Source of the DNA: Fuerstiella marisgermanici
Lineage (GTDB): Bacteria > Planctomycetota > Planctomycetia > Planctomycetales > Planctomycetaceae
Assembly: GCF_001983935.1 (NCBI RefSeq)
Contig: NZ_CP017641.1
Span: forward strand, 4,092,001-4,156,000
Length of the DNA stretch: 64,000 nt
Direction of reading: 5' to 3'
In this document: one piece after another, positions 17,930-28,300 of the stretch
Numbering within the stretch: the first letter of the stretch is position 1
How the letters are laid out: every line of letters begins with the position of its first letter
The notes under the pieces: model-generated
Database searches by the model: none
What the model was told of the DNA's origin: nothing
The model's input: the letters and a program-made list of their open reading frames with translations, nothing else
Position numbers and translations under genes: made by a program

Positions 17930-18639
17930 AGTGACCTCGCCAATGGCACTGAGCCGTCATCGATCGCTGCGGCCATCACGCTGGCTGGCAGGCGAAACGG
18001 AGCTGAATAGCTAACCGCCGACGTCAAGCCTCGAAGACTGACCGTAACAGCGAAGTCTCGGCTGCCGATCACCGTCAACGACGCATCCGTGCTGCGCCCG
18101 TTGGGGCGAAACGGAATCGGCTCCGACCACGCCGTTACCGAAGAATCCAGCTCCACATTAACATCGACGTCCTGTGCGACGGATGTCTCCTCAGCAACCT
18201 GCAGCGCACTTTCGGCGGCCGAAAGAAATCGCACGCCATCCGGCAGCAAACCTTCCCGAACAACCTTACTCACGAACGACGCTGCGTCGGAATCGGCTAT
18301 GCTCGAATCGGCGGCAGGGCCGGAGTCCAAATCGTTAGCGGATGCGAAGGGCGAGGCGTTTGTTCGCTGAATCTTCCACCGCCGGCCGCCGGATTCGTAG
18401 ACGAATTCGACGGCCACACCTTCGCGAATCGCCGTCGCTCGTGACTTAGCCAGGCCCGCCTGAAGTTGTCGCCCCGCGGCGCGCAAGCGGCTCTTGTCCA
18501 GCGGAGCTCGCATGGCGGGCAGAGTGAGCGCGGCCATTGCGGCCATCACCGCCAGTACGATCATCATTTCGATCAACGTAAACCCACCGCGATGCGGTGA
18601 GCTGCACGGTCGAAAGTTAGATCGGACTGACTGGTTCAT
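17926..18639 (-). CDS. gspH: Minor pseudopilin GspH
   Basis: 237 residues. The prepilin signal HRGGFTLIEMMIVLAVMAAMAALTLPAM is followed by the GspH/FimT-type helix-to-sheet transition LRAAGRQLQAGLAKSRATAIREGVAVEF. The head domain contains an insertion rich in Asp and Ser (about 100-120). GspH joins the major and minor pseudopilins. It lies 9 bp downstream of gspG and overlaps gspI by 4 bp. Confidence 0.88.
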   Translation of the reverse strand: MNQSVRSNFRPCSSPHRGGFTLIEMMIVLAVMAAMAALTLPAMRAPLDKSRLRAAGRQLQAGLAKSRATAIREGVAVEFVYESGGRRWKIQRTNASPFASANDLDSGPAADSSIADSDAASFVSKVVREGLLPDGVRFLSAAESALQVAEETSVAQDVDVNVELDSSVTAWSEPIPFRPNGRSTDASLTVIGSRDFAVTVSLRGLTSAVSYSAPFRLPASVMAAAIDDGSVPLARSL

Positions 18640-18648
18640 GGTACTTAC

Positions 18649-19230
18649 CTATTCCAAATCGTCTCCGGCCATATCACCGCCTTCGCCGGCCGTACCATCG
18701 CCCGTCCAGCTTACGATGTCGTCGTCCGTGTTTTCCTGAGCATCCGGGCCAAGCGACCAGATGTCCGGGACATTCATTTTGTTATGCGTTGGAGGAAACT
18801 CATACCGGTAGCTGTTGCCCCACGGATCTTTGGGGAGCGTTTCGGTTTTGATGTAAGGGCCATCCCATGGCGTCGAACCGCCGTCGCCGCTCGCATCATC
18901 GCCTTCCAGTTCCAATGCCTCACCGCCGTCTTCGCCGCCACCACCCTCACCGGACGCGTCTGCTGCAGGAGCCGCAATCAGGGCGGCCAGGCCCTGTTCG
19001 CTGGAAGGGAATCGATTCATGTCAATCGCGTAGCGTTCCAGCGAAGCCTGGAACATTCCGATCTGCGTCTTCACGGAATTGATGTCGGCTTTCTCCTTGC
19101 TGCCCAGCAGGCGAGGCCCCACAAGGGAGACCAGCAGTACCAGAATCGCCATCACGATCAGCAGTTCGGTCAGTGTAAAACCACGCCGAATCGTGCGGCG
19201 GAATCGTTGAGTTGTGTGTTGTTTCTTCAT
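18649..19230 (-). CDS. gspG: Major pseudopilin GspG with an acidic Gly-rich insertion
   Basis: 193 residues, longer than the usual about 140. The prepilin signal is RRGFTLTELLIVMAILVLLVSLVGPRLLG, then the GspG pattern KTQIGMFQASLERYAIDMNRFPSSEQGLAALI and DPWGNSYRYEFP. An unusual acidic Gly-rich insertion (about residues 92-118: GEGGGGEDGGEALELEGDD and more) sits before the calcium-loop region, and the C-terminal tail is also acidic (DDDIVSWTGDGTAGEGGDMAGDD). A strong Shine-Dalgarno (GGAGGAGA) precedes the ATG, as expected for the highly made major subunit. Confidence 0.92.
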   Translation of the reverse strand: MKKQHTTQRFRRTIRRGFTLTELLIVMAILVLLVSLVGPRLLGSKEKADINSVKTQIGMFQASLERYAIDMNRFPSSEQGLAALIAAPAADASGEGGGGEDGGEALELEGDDASGDGGSTPWDGPYIKTETLPKDPWGNSYRYEFPPTHNKMNVPDIWSLGPDAQENTDDDIVSWTGDGTAGEGGDMAGDDLE

Positions 19231-19272
19231 GGAAAATCTCCTCCGTTAGGTTGTTGATTATTCAGTGTGTCA

Positions 19273-20481
19273 TTAACTCATTGAGGTACTCATTTCGAAC
19301 ACAGGCAGCAACAGCGCGACGATGACAAACAGCACTGCGCTGCCCATCACCATCAGCAAGGCTGGTTCGATGAGGCGGACCATAGTGTCCAGTTGCCGAG
19401 CCACCTTTTTGTCGATGCCGTCGGCGATGTTGTTCAAAACGTTTTCGAGGTTGTTCGCTTCTTCCGCAATTCCGATCATGGCCATCACGTTTGGCGGGAT
19501 CAGGCCGCATTTGGACAAGGGAGCCGACAGACTTTCGCCGGAAGAAATGTTTTCCGCCGATTGACGAATCGCTGTCCCCAGAACGACATTGCCGGCCGAA
19601 TCGCTGCTGATTTCCAACGCCTTCAACATGGGAACTCCGTTTCGCAACAGCGTGCCCAAAATTCGACAAAAGCGTGAGGTGGCTCCGTTCAGGAAGATTG
19701 GTCCGAAGACCGGCAGCTTCGTTTTGACGCCGTCAATCTTCTGCCGTCCCGATCGAGAGGCAGCCCACTTACGCAACCCGTAGATCGCTCCGGCCATCGC
19801 CATCGCGACCAAAATTCCGAAGCGTCCCAAAAAGTCGCTCAACCAAAGCAAAATGACAGTAGCCGTTGGCAGTGTTCCCTGCCGTTCCAGTTGAGCGAAC
19901 AGGTCCGAAAACTTCGGGACGAAGAACACGATCAAAACAAGGGTCACGATGGACCCCGCTGTCGCAAGGAATGCTGGATAGGCCATCGCCCCACGCACTT
20001 TGGATCGCAGTTCTTCCGTACGTTCCAGAAACTCGGCCGTCTGCTGCAGCGATTCTTCCAAAAACGCGCCTTCCGTTCCGGCGCGCACAATACTGATGGT
20101 CAATTCGTTAAATACGTCTTCATGGTGGCCCATGGCTTCGTGCAGTTGAGCGCCTTCAGAAATGCGTGTGCGGATGTCTGACAGCACAGTCTGCATGCGT
20201 TCGCTGGGCGACTGCTGCATCAGCACTTCCAGCGACTGCAGCAAAGGAACTCCGTTCGCCAGCAGGTCGGAAAGTTGAGTCAGCGTGTTGGCCAGCAGTT
20301 CGGTTTTGATGGGCCGATTGAAGTTCAGCGAAAACGATTGAGACTTCGCCGGATGCACATCAATCGGACACAACGCTTTTTCCGAAAGCATCGCCATAAC
20401 TTCGCCGCGCGAGTCGGCAGTGATCAGGCCGCGAACGTCCTGCCCTGTCATCGACCTGGCGGTGTAAGCGAATTCCTGCAT
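19273..20481 (-). CDS. gspF: Type II secretion inner-membrane platform protein GspF
   Basis: 402 residues, normal for GspF/PilC. Two T2SSF cytoplasmic domains (about 70-190 and 270-395) each precede hydrophobic segments: YPAFLATAGSIVTLVLIVFFVPKF, GRFGILVAMAMAGAIYGL, and the C-terminal VIVALLLPVFEM. Motifs SERMQTVLSDIRTRISEGAQLHEAM and GTLLRNGVPMLKALEI are characteristic. It is the platform on which pseudopilins assemble. The ATG overlaps the gspE stop (TAATG), indicating coupling. Confidence 0.93.
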   Translation of the reverse strand: MQEFAYTARSMTGQDVRGLITADSRGEVMAMLSEKALCPIDVHPAKSQSFSLNFNRPIKTELLANTLTQLSDLLANGVPLLQSLEVLMQQSPSERMQTVLSDIRTRISEGAQLHEAMGHHEDVFNELTISIVRAGTEGAFLEESLQQTAEFLERTEELRSKVRGAMAYPAFLATAGSIVTLVLIVFFVPKFSDLFAQLERQGTLPTATVILLWLSDFLGRFGILVAMAMAGAIYGLRKWAASRSGRQKIDGVKTKLPVFGPIFLNGATSRFCRILGTLLRNGVPMLKALEISSDSAGNVVLGTAIRQSAENISSGESLSAPLSKCGLIPPNVMAMIGIAEEANNLENVLNNIADGIDKKVARQLDTMVRLIEPALLMVMGSAVLFVIVALLLPVFEMSTSMS

Positions 20482-22184
20482 TAGTCAGCCTTGGTAACTC
20501 GCAGAACTTCGTCGATGCTGGTCAGACCACCAAACACTTTGCGCCAACCGTCCTGTCGCAAGGTCTTCATCCCATTGGCCATCGCGGCTTTGCCAATCAC
20601 GTCTGAACCGACTCGGTCATGCGCAAGTTTGCGAATTTCGTCGTTAGTCTTCAGCAGTTCATAGATTCCCAGCCGACCCGAAAAACCGGTACCTCGACAC
20701 GACCGGCAACCCGTCGGTCGATAGATTGTGGCGCCGTAGGCCACTTCATCGAAGGGGAAATCGCCGGGTACTTCATCGTACGTCGGCGTGTACTCTTCGC
20801 GACATTCTTTGCAAAGCGTACGAACCAGTCGTTGAGCCACAATGGCTTCGACCGTGCTGGCGACCAGAAACGGCTCGACGCCCATGTCGATCAGTCTCAT
20901 GAACGCACCCGCTGCATCGTTGGTGTGAAGAGTGCTAAACACCATATGACCGGTCAGTGATGCCTGGACTGCGTTTTCAGCCGTTTCGAAGTCACGAATT
21001 TCCCCGATCAGCACAACGTCCGGGTCGTGTCGCAGGATGCTGCGTAAACTGGCGGCAAACGTCAGGCCAACCTTGTGGTTCACCTGAATTTGGTTGATGC
21101 CTTCCAGCTGATATTCGATCGGGTCTTCTGTCGTAATGATCTTGTTGCGTTCGCTTTTGATTTCTGCCAGCGAACTGTACAGCGTCGTTGTCTTGCCAGA
21201 GCCCGTTGGCCCCGTGACCAGCACGATTCCGTGAGGCAGCCGGATCAAACGCTGAAACTGTTCGTTAACGTCTTCTTCCATGCCGATGCCAGCCAGCGAA
21301 AACGACATCGCATCTTTGTCCAGCACTCGCATGACGACGCTTTCGCCATGCAGCATCGGAATGATGGAAACGCGAATGTCCACTTCACGACCGGACACGC
21401 GAATTTTAATACGACCGTCCTGGGGAACTCGCTTTTCCGCGATGTTCAGGTGAGCCATGATTTTCAGGCGGCTGATGATGGCCGCCTGGAATCGATTTAG
21501 TTCCGTCGGGACCGCTTGAGTCTGCAGAACTCCGTCGACGCGATAACGGATTTTCAGGCCGGTGACCTGAACCTCCATATGAATGTCGCTCGCCCGCGCA
21601 TTCACGGCTTCGACCAGAATGTCGTTCACAAGGCGCACCACGGAGGCTTCCTGAGCCATCGCGGACGCTTCGGATTCATCGAATTCAAGATCGCCGATCA
21701 CTTCAAGGCCGTCGTCGTCGTCTTTGGCCTGAGCCATCAGCCCGTCCAGCGTTTCTGCTCCGACACCCAGATGCGTCTTAATCAACGTGGCGACTTCGTG
21801 CGGCAGTGCGAGCACCGATTCGACAAACAGCCCGGTCGCCGCAGAAACCGCGTCGATGCCGTGAACGTCGAACGGATCAGACACCACGATCTTGATCGTC
21901 GTGTCATTTTTGTCCACGGGGAAAACGCCGTGACGGTGAACGAGTCGCACGGGAAACCCAGACAGCAATGACGCATCCGGCGCTTCGCTGGCCAGATCGA
22001 TCACCGGCAGCCGCATGGCATCGCCTATGCCGCGCAACAGATCCAGTTCGTTGGTAAACCCAAACTCCAGAGCCAGTTCGCTAAGCTTTCCGCCGTCGGA
22101 AAACACATTGCGAATTCGCTTGAGATCAGCTTGTGAGAGGCGGCGCGCACGATCCTCAGCGGCCACACGAAGTGCAGTACTCAT
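20481..22184 (-). CDS. gspE: Type II secretion ATPase GspE
   Basis: 567 residues. The N-terminal MshEN-like domain (about 1-140) leads to the T2SSE core: Walker A at 325-332 (GPTGSGKT), Asp box ITTEDPIEYQLEGINQIQV, Walker B-like DPDVVLIGEIRD and His box HTNDA. The tetracysteine zinc motif (CKECREEY at about 465 and CRSCRGTGF at about 495) is complete, as in GspE rather than PilT. It powers pseudopilus assembly through GspF and GspL. It is the first gene of the compact gspE-D run and lies 194 bp after the giant repeat gene. Confidence 0.95.
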   Translation of the reverse strand: MSTALRVAAEDRARRLSQADLKRIRNVFSDGGKLSELALEFGFTNELDLLRGIGDAMRLPVIDLASEAPDASLLSGFPVRLVHRHGVFPVDKNDTTIKIVVSDPFDVHGIDAVSAATGLFVESVLALPHEVATLIKTHLGVGAETLDGLMAQAKDDDDGLEVIGDLEFDESEASAMAQEASVVRLVNDILVEAVNARASDIHMEVQVTGLKIRYRVDGVLQTQAVPTELNRFQAAIISRLKIMAHLNIAEKRVPQDGRIKIRVSGREVDIRVSIIPMLHGESVVMRVLDKDAMSFSLAGIGMEEDVNEQFQRLIRLPHGIVLVTGPTGSGKTTTLYSSLAEIKSERNKIITTEDPIEYQLEGINQIQVNHKVGLTFAASLRSILRHDPDVVLIGEIRDFETAENAVQASLTGHMVFSTLHTNDAAGAFMRLIDMGVEPFLVASTVEAIVAQRLVRTLCKECREEYTPTYDEVPGDFPFDEVAYGATIYRPTGCRSCRGTGFSGRLGIYELLKTNDEIRKLAHDRVGSDVIGKAAMANGMKTLRQDGWRKVFGGLTSIDEVLRVTKAD

Positions 22185-22251
22185 GGAATTAGCTCCTGCG
22201 TGAGCAGGACAATCGGGAGGGAGGAACGGGCGGGTATTGGGGCGGGAGGCG

Positions 22252-22270
22252 GGTGCCAGTCCGTGGCACC
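22252..22270. other. Perfect 7-bp hairpin between the giant gene and gspE
   Basis: ggtgcca (22252-22258), a 5-base loop and tggcacc (22264-22270). It lies in the 194-bp gap between the giant repeat gene and gspE. There is no T-run on either side, so it is not a classic terminator; it may set RNA processing or partial attenuation between the two genes. Confidence 0.35.
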
Positions 22271-22378
22271 AACGGGTACGGGAATCTATTTTTAGGTGCC
22301 GAACGCCGAAATTACAAGGTTTTCACCACGGAAACGCATTTCCGGCGGCGAATTGGGGAAATCAGGCAGAAGATTCCA

Positions 22379-25300
22379 TCACTGTCGCAACACATCGTTC
22401 AAAATCCGCATAACGCGAGACGAATTGGCCTTCTTCAGAGGCAACAGCGTGATGCCTCGGGCTCGAGTTGTTCGAGACGCTTCGTCGAGCCGCTGAACAA
22501 GTGCTTTCACTTCGTCCAGCAATTCCTGTGGAGCCTTGATCACCAGCGAGTTCGTGTCAGCCTGCACTTCGACGGTCAACAACGGTGAGGACGCGGCCGC
22601 ATTGATCTGACGCAGCACGGACGCCACGTTGGTCGGCACGCCTTTGGGGATGGCAATGTTACTGCGAGGCCCGCCCGACCGTTGCTCAGCCGAATAGACG
22701 CCCTGAATCACGTCTTCAACTCGAGCAGCACTGGCGTACTGCAACGGGACGACCTCCGTCTGAAACGATCGCCGCGTGTCTTCGTACTTTTCGGAATCCA
22801 AAATCTCCAGTAGCTGTTCAATGCGCGCACGATCCGCTCGACTGGCATACACAATCAACGCATTCAACCGCTCATCAGGAACCATCACTACGTTGCCAAA
22901 ACTGAACAGCCCATTGCTGTCGTCAAAGACCTGCTGCAGCGTTGTCGACACGTCCACGGCTCCGGCATTCGTCAGTTGATACACACCGAAATCCTGATTG
23001 CGACCTCCGGCGCCCGGACGAGAATGGATCGCTCGCAGCAACGATTCCAACTGGTCCAAAGCTTCCGCATCGTCGGAAGCGATCGTGAGCCGCCCGTCTC
23101 CGGGAACAATCACAACGGCCGGTGGCTCTGTAGGCGCTTCTTTCGGCGACGATTCCGAAAGCGTTTTCTGTGAAGGTTCGGCTTCTGGTGAGCCTTCCGT
23201 CTTTGGCACAGAGGCTTCGGTTTCGGTCTGCTTTGAAGGTTCATCGCGCAGCGCGGTCAGCACGTGTCTTGAACTGCGAGCTTCAGCGTACTGGAAGTCC
23301 TGAGACGGAAGAGCGCGATTCATCGACGTGGCTTTGGGACGCATCACCTTGATGGGATTGCGACGTATCTTCGGCCACAGATCCTGAATCCTTTTGATGG
23401 TGTCATCCACATTGTCGCCCACGGGGATGATTCGCAGATTCGGATTGGACTTTTCGATGCCAGGCGCGCCGAGTCCCACTTCACCCATCTTCATCAACAG
23501 CGTCCTCATTTCCACCAGTTGAGTCTTCGACGCCTGCACCCAAAGCTGCTGCGTGTCATCGTCCGCATAAACAATCGGTTGATTGATCTCGTTGGGGTAC
23601 CGGCTACTGATCAGGTTCTCGATCGCCATCTGAGCAGTAAACGGTTCCAGGTAGGTCAACTGAAACACGTCTGCCTCGCGAGGTTCCGGGCGGCCGAAGC
23701 GAGCGATCGCATCTTTCGTCAGCGTGTGGCCCGCCTGATTTGTGGTGACGAGCAGATTGCCGGTGGCCGCTTCGTGATGAACTTTCGAACCGGGATAACG
23801 TTCGACCAGCATGTCCTCCACAACCTGCCGCACTTGTTCCTCATCCAGGTCTTCGATCGGATAAACCTGCAACGTATACGCGGCGGCGCCATCTTTGGGG
23901 TCAAGGTCGGCCAGAGTTTGTTCGATCAGAATATGCTGATCAGGGCGAGCAATCGCGACGACCGCCTGGTTGACTTCGTCCAGCGACAGGCGAACTTCGT
24001 CCGTTCTTTCGAATAGATTTTCCAGCACTTCGACCACGGTTTCGCCGTCCGCCTGATTAAGGCGATACGTCTTTGGAGCGGGCCGGTCGGCCGACTGATC
24101 TTCCCCGTTCATCTGCTTTACAACGACATCGATGGTTTTGTGCTGCTCGGCGGTTGCCGTGGCCACCAGCACTCTGTCTCGCCGGTCTGTCACCAGCGTG
24201 GCTTCGGGAAACAAAGAACGCAGCGCGGTTTGAGCGGCGTCCGCATCACCGATGTTCATACGATAGGTTTTGGTTTCGACACCTTCGCCACCGATCTGAG
24301 ACTGCGTCATCTGCTTCACGACAGTTTCAATGGTTTGATGCTGTTCGGGCGTCGCGGTGGCCACCAGAATTTTGTAACGCCGATCACTCACCAGCGTGGC
24401 GTCGGGGAACATCGATTGCAGAGCCGTTTGAGCAACATACGCGTCGCCAACGTTCATTGAATAGGTTCTTGTTTCGACACCTTTTCCACCAACCTGCGAC
24501 ACGGACATCTGCTGCACAACGGATTCGATCGTCTTGTGCTGTTCGGGCGTGGCAGTAGCCACTAACACCTGCCCCAGTCGGTCGGTCACCAGCGTCGCAT
24601 CCGGAAACAAAGTTACCAGTGCTGTCTGAGCCGCAGTCGCATCGCCTCGGTTCATGCGAAACGTTTTCGTTTCCATGCCGGCAGTGATGCGTGACGCTGT
24701 GATCTCCTGAATCAGTGCAGCGATTTTCTCCTGCTCTTCCGGCGGAGCACTCACCAGAATCTCTGAACTTCGACGTTCAGCCGATATCAGCACGTCTTCT
24801 GAAACGAGTGGCTCCAGAGCCAACTTGACCGTAAAACCGTCCAGCGGCTGTACTCGGTAAACGGCTAAATCGCGTTTGATTTCTTCACCGGGCTCTCCGT
24901 CGAATTTCTTCATGATGTCGGCGATTAACGCGTGCTGATCTTCGCGAGCGACCGCAACCAATCGGCCAGTCCGTTCGTTCACTGATACTCGAACCGCATC
25001 GGTGCGAGTGAACAGGCTGGTCAGCACTGACTCCGCCTGCGCGGCCGAAACGTTTTCGACGCTGTACACAACAGCATAAGGAGCATTTCCAACAGTTCCG
25101 CCCGCCGCAATTTGCTTCGTAATGTTCTCAATCATCGCGTGCTGTTCAGGTGTCGCCGTGGCAACAATCAGCTTGCGTTCGGAATCCGTGACGATGGTGA
25201 CGTCCGGGTAGAGTGCCAGCAACACTTCCTGAGCTTCGTCTGCGTTCGACCGGCCGACCAGGTACGTTTTCGTTTCGAGTTCACTGTTCGGTTTCAGGCT

Positions 25301-28300
25301 GGACGTGATCTGTTCGATGGTAGCTTTGACTTTCTGCTGCTGTTCCGGAAACGCTCGCACATACAACTTGCGCCCCGTCGCATCGACTGTGATATTCACA
25401 TCTGCATCGATCAACGGTTGCAGCACTGTTTGCACGGCTGTCGGATCGGTGCCGCGGATGTCGTACACAACCAAAGCTTTTTCGGGAGTCGCCTTGCCCG
25501 CAGTCTGCAATTTCTGCAGAAGTTGTTCGACTCTCTCGTGGTCTTTTTCTGTCGCGACCACCGCAATCTGGTCCGGCATCGCGCCGCTGCTGATGGCCGC
25601 TGTCGGGACCGACTGAGCCAGCACGGTCGTTGCAGACGGGCCTGCGTCTTTGATTGAGTACAGTTTCAACGTGGTGTCGGGGGCAAATGGTTTTTCAGTC
25701 GTCAGTTGTTGCAGAGTGGCTTCGACCCTTTGATGTTCGTCGTCTGTCACCAAAGCCAGCAGTCGCTTGGAATCCTGAGTCACCGTGAACACAACCGTCG
25801 GTACAGCGGTGGCCACCACCGTTTGAGCCTGAGGGCCGCCAGCAGATTCGATGTCGTAAAATTTCAGAGTGCGTTTTGCTGTGGCGGCGGGCGATTCGGC
25901 CAGTTGCGTCAGCGTGGTTTGAATCTTCGTTTTAGTCTCACCATCCACCAAAGCCACTACAGACTTGCCATCCTGTGCCGTAATGAACGAAACGTCAGGC
26001 ACCAATTGACTAAGAACGGCCATCGCGTTGGAGAGTTCCACATCGGTCACGTCAAACGTTTCGACGCGGCGGTCCACTTCAGGCTTCTGCAAACCTTTTG
26101 CGATACGTTCGATAATGGCGTGTTCGTGAGGCATTGCCCATGTCAGCAGTTTGTCGCCAGCGAAGACGGCCTGTGCATTCGGCGTGGCTTCTCTCATCAC
26201 GCGCAAGACGCCGATCATGTTTTTAGACGAAACACGATACTCTTTAAATTCCGCCGCATCGGCACCTTGCTTAGACATGGCTTCGACGGTCTCGCGAATG
26301 GCGGCCTGATCTTCGGCCGTCGCCAGTGCCGTCATCGTTTGAGCGATCGGGTCCAGCACAAAGGTCGCGTTGGGAAAAGCGTTTTCGAAGAATTGCTGTT
26401 CAGTCGCACTCTTACTGTGCGAGGTCGGATAAGTGACGGCCGTACGCTTTTGCAATGGCGTCGAAGCAGACTGCAAAGAATCCAGCAACGCGGCCACCTG
26501 CTGCTGCTGTTCCAGACGAGCTCGCACGATGAATGTCTGCCCCGTCGTGTCATGAATCACGGTCGCTCGCGGGACTTCCGTGTTCAGCAACTGCAGCGCA
26601 CTCACCGCATCAACGCCGTTAACGGGGTACACCATTAACTTGATTTCCGTTTCGCCGTCGACGTCACTGTCGAGTTGCTGAATGGCGGAGCGGATCGTTT
26701 CATGAACCTCTGGTTTGGCATGGATCAATAGCCGCGACGCCACCGCGTCCGTCGTGATTTTCACATCGGGAAACAGTTCCGCCAACACCGTAGACACGCT
26801 CGCGACGTCGATTTTAGTGATCGGGTAGACCACCAGCCGAGGTTGCTCTTCCGGCGGCACGTCGCGTTGCAGTTGTGTCAGCACCTCAGCCACGATCTCA
26901 TGTTGCGAAGGAGTGGCCCAGACTGTCATTTCTCCCGGTTGAGCGTCCGTCAAGACCTGCAGGCCAGGCAGTTCCGTTGTCAGGCTGGCCAGCACGGCGG
27001 TGAATCTTGTTCGCTGTTTCGCGGTGACATCGTAAATCTTCAGACACCGCTTTTCGTCCGCCGGCGCAGTTGCTTCCAGTTTGGCCAGAGTAGATACGAC
27101 AACGGCGTGATCAGCTTTGCTGCCGACGACGGAAAGCCGATCGGCTGCGGCTTCAAACGTCACCGTCGCAGTCGGCAGCATGGCCGTCAGCACGGCCGCT
27201 GCGTTGGTTCCTGAGGCCTTTTTGAGCGTGTAAAACTGAAGATCTGGTAGCTCGCCGCCCCCGTCCTGAGACACCTGGGCCAAAGCCGCGGCGATCGCTT
27301 CGTGATCTTTCGGAGTGGCCGTGATCAATAACCGACGGTTGGCCGTGTCTGATGTCACCGTCGCTGAAGGCGTTAGACCAGCCAGCAACGCAATCGCTGT
27401 GTCGGCGTTGACTTTCGGATTCAGCGGATACGATTTTAGCTCTCCTGGGTGAACACCGGCTGCCTGGGGTTCCAGTTGCAGCAGCAATTCGCGAATCGCC
27501 TGATGATCGGTCAGCGTTCCGATCGCGATCAGACTGCTGGTACGCGTGTCCAGAGTAATACGTGCATCCGGCAGTAACGCGGTGACCAGACTTTGAGCGG
27601 TCGCTGGAGCAATGTCTTTTAGCGGATAGACCTCCAGTTGCGTGCGTCCGTCGTTGGGCTGTTGAGCCATCATTTCTTCCAGCGACTTCGCGATGTGCAG
27701 CTGGTCGGCCTGATTGGCCCATGCCACCAGTTTGCGGCTGGCTTCGTCGTAACGAAACTGAGCGTCGGGTGCGATCAGCTTCAGCGTTGCCAGTACTTCG
27801 ACCGAATCGGACGGCCGCGCAGAATACATCTTCAGCACCGGCTGCTTGTCCGGTCCCTGGTTGGATTCCAGTTGCTGAATGATAATTTTCGCTTTGGCCT
27901 GTTCATCCGGAATCGCGTTGACGGAAATCTGGCTGGCAGCGGCATCGACGACCAGAGTTCCTTCGATGATGGTCTTCAGAACTTCACCCGCCTGTTCCGG
28001 GTTGGCATGCTTGATGGGGTACACGACCAGTTGAGGTTTCGGTGGCGGGCCCGTCGGCGTTGCGGGAACTGCGGGGATCGGAACCTGCTGCACAACATTT
28101 TGAATCGTGCGAACGCTGGCGGCGGAATCCACTACTAACAACTGTTGAGTGGCCGTCAACACTTCCGCTTTTCCATACGTGCCCAGCAACGGCTTGATTT
28201 CCGCCAGCACCGTTTCTGCAGGTCGCCCCTGCATCGGAATCAGCACACTGACAAATTCGAACCGACCACGAGCATCCAGCTCGTCCACGGTGACTCGCGG

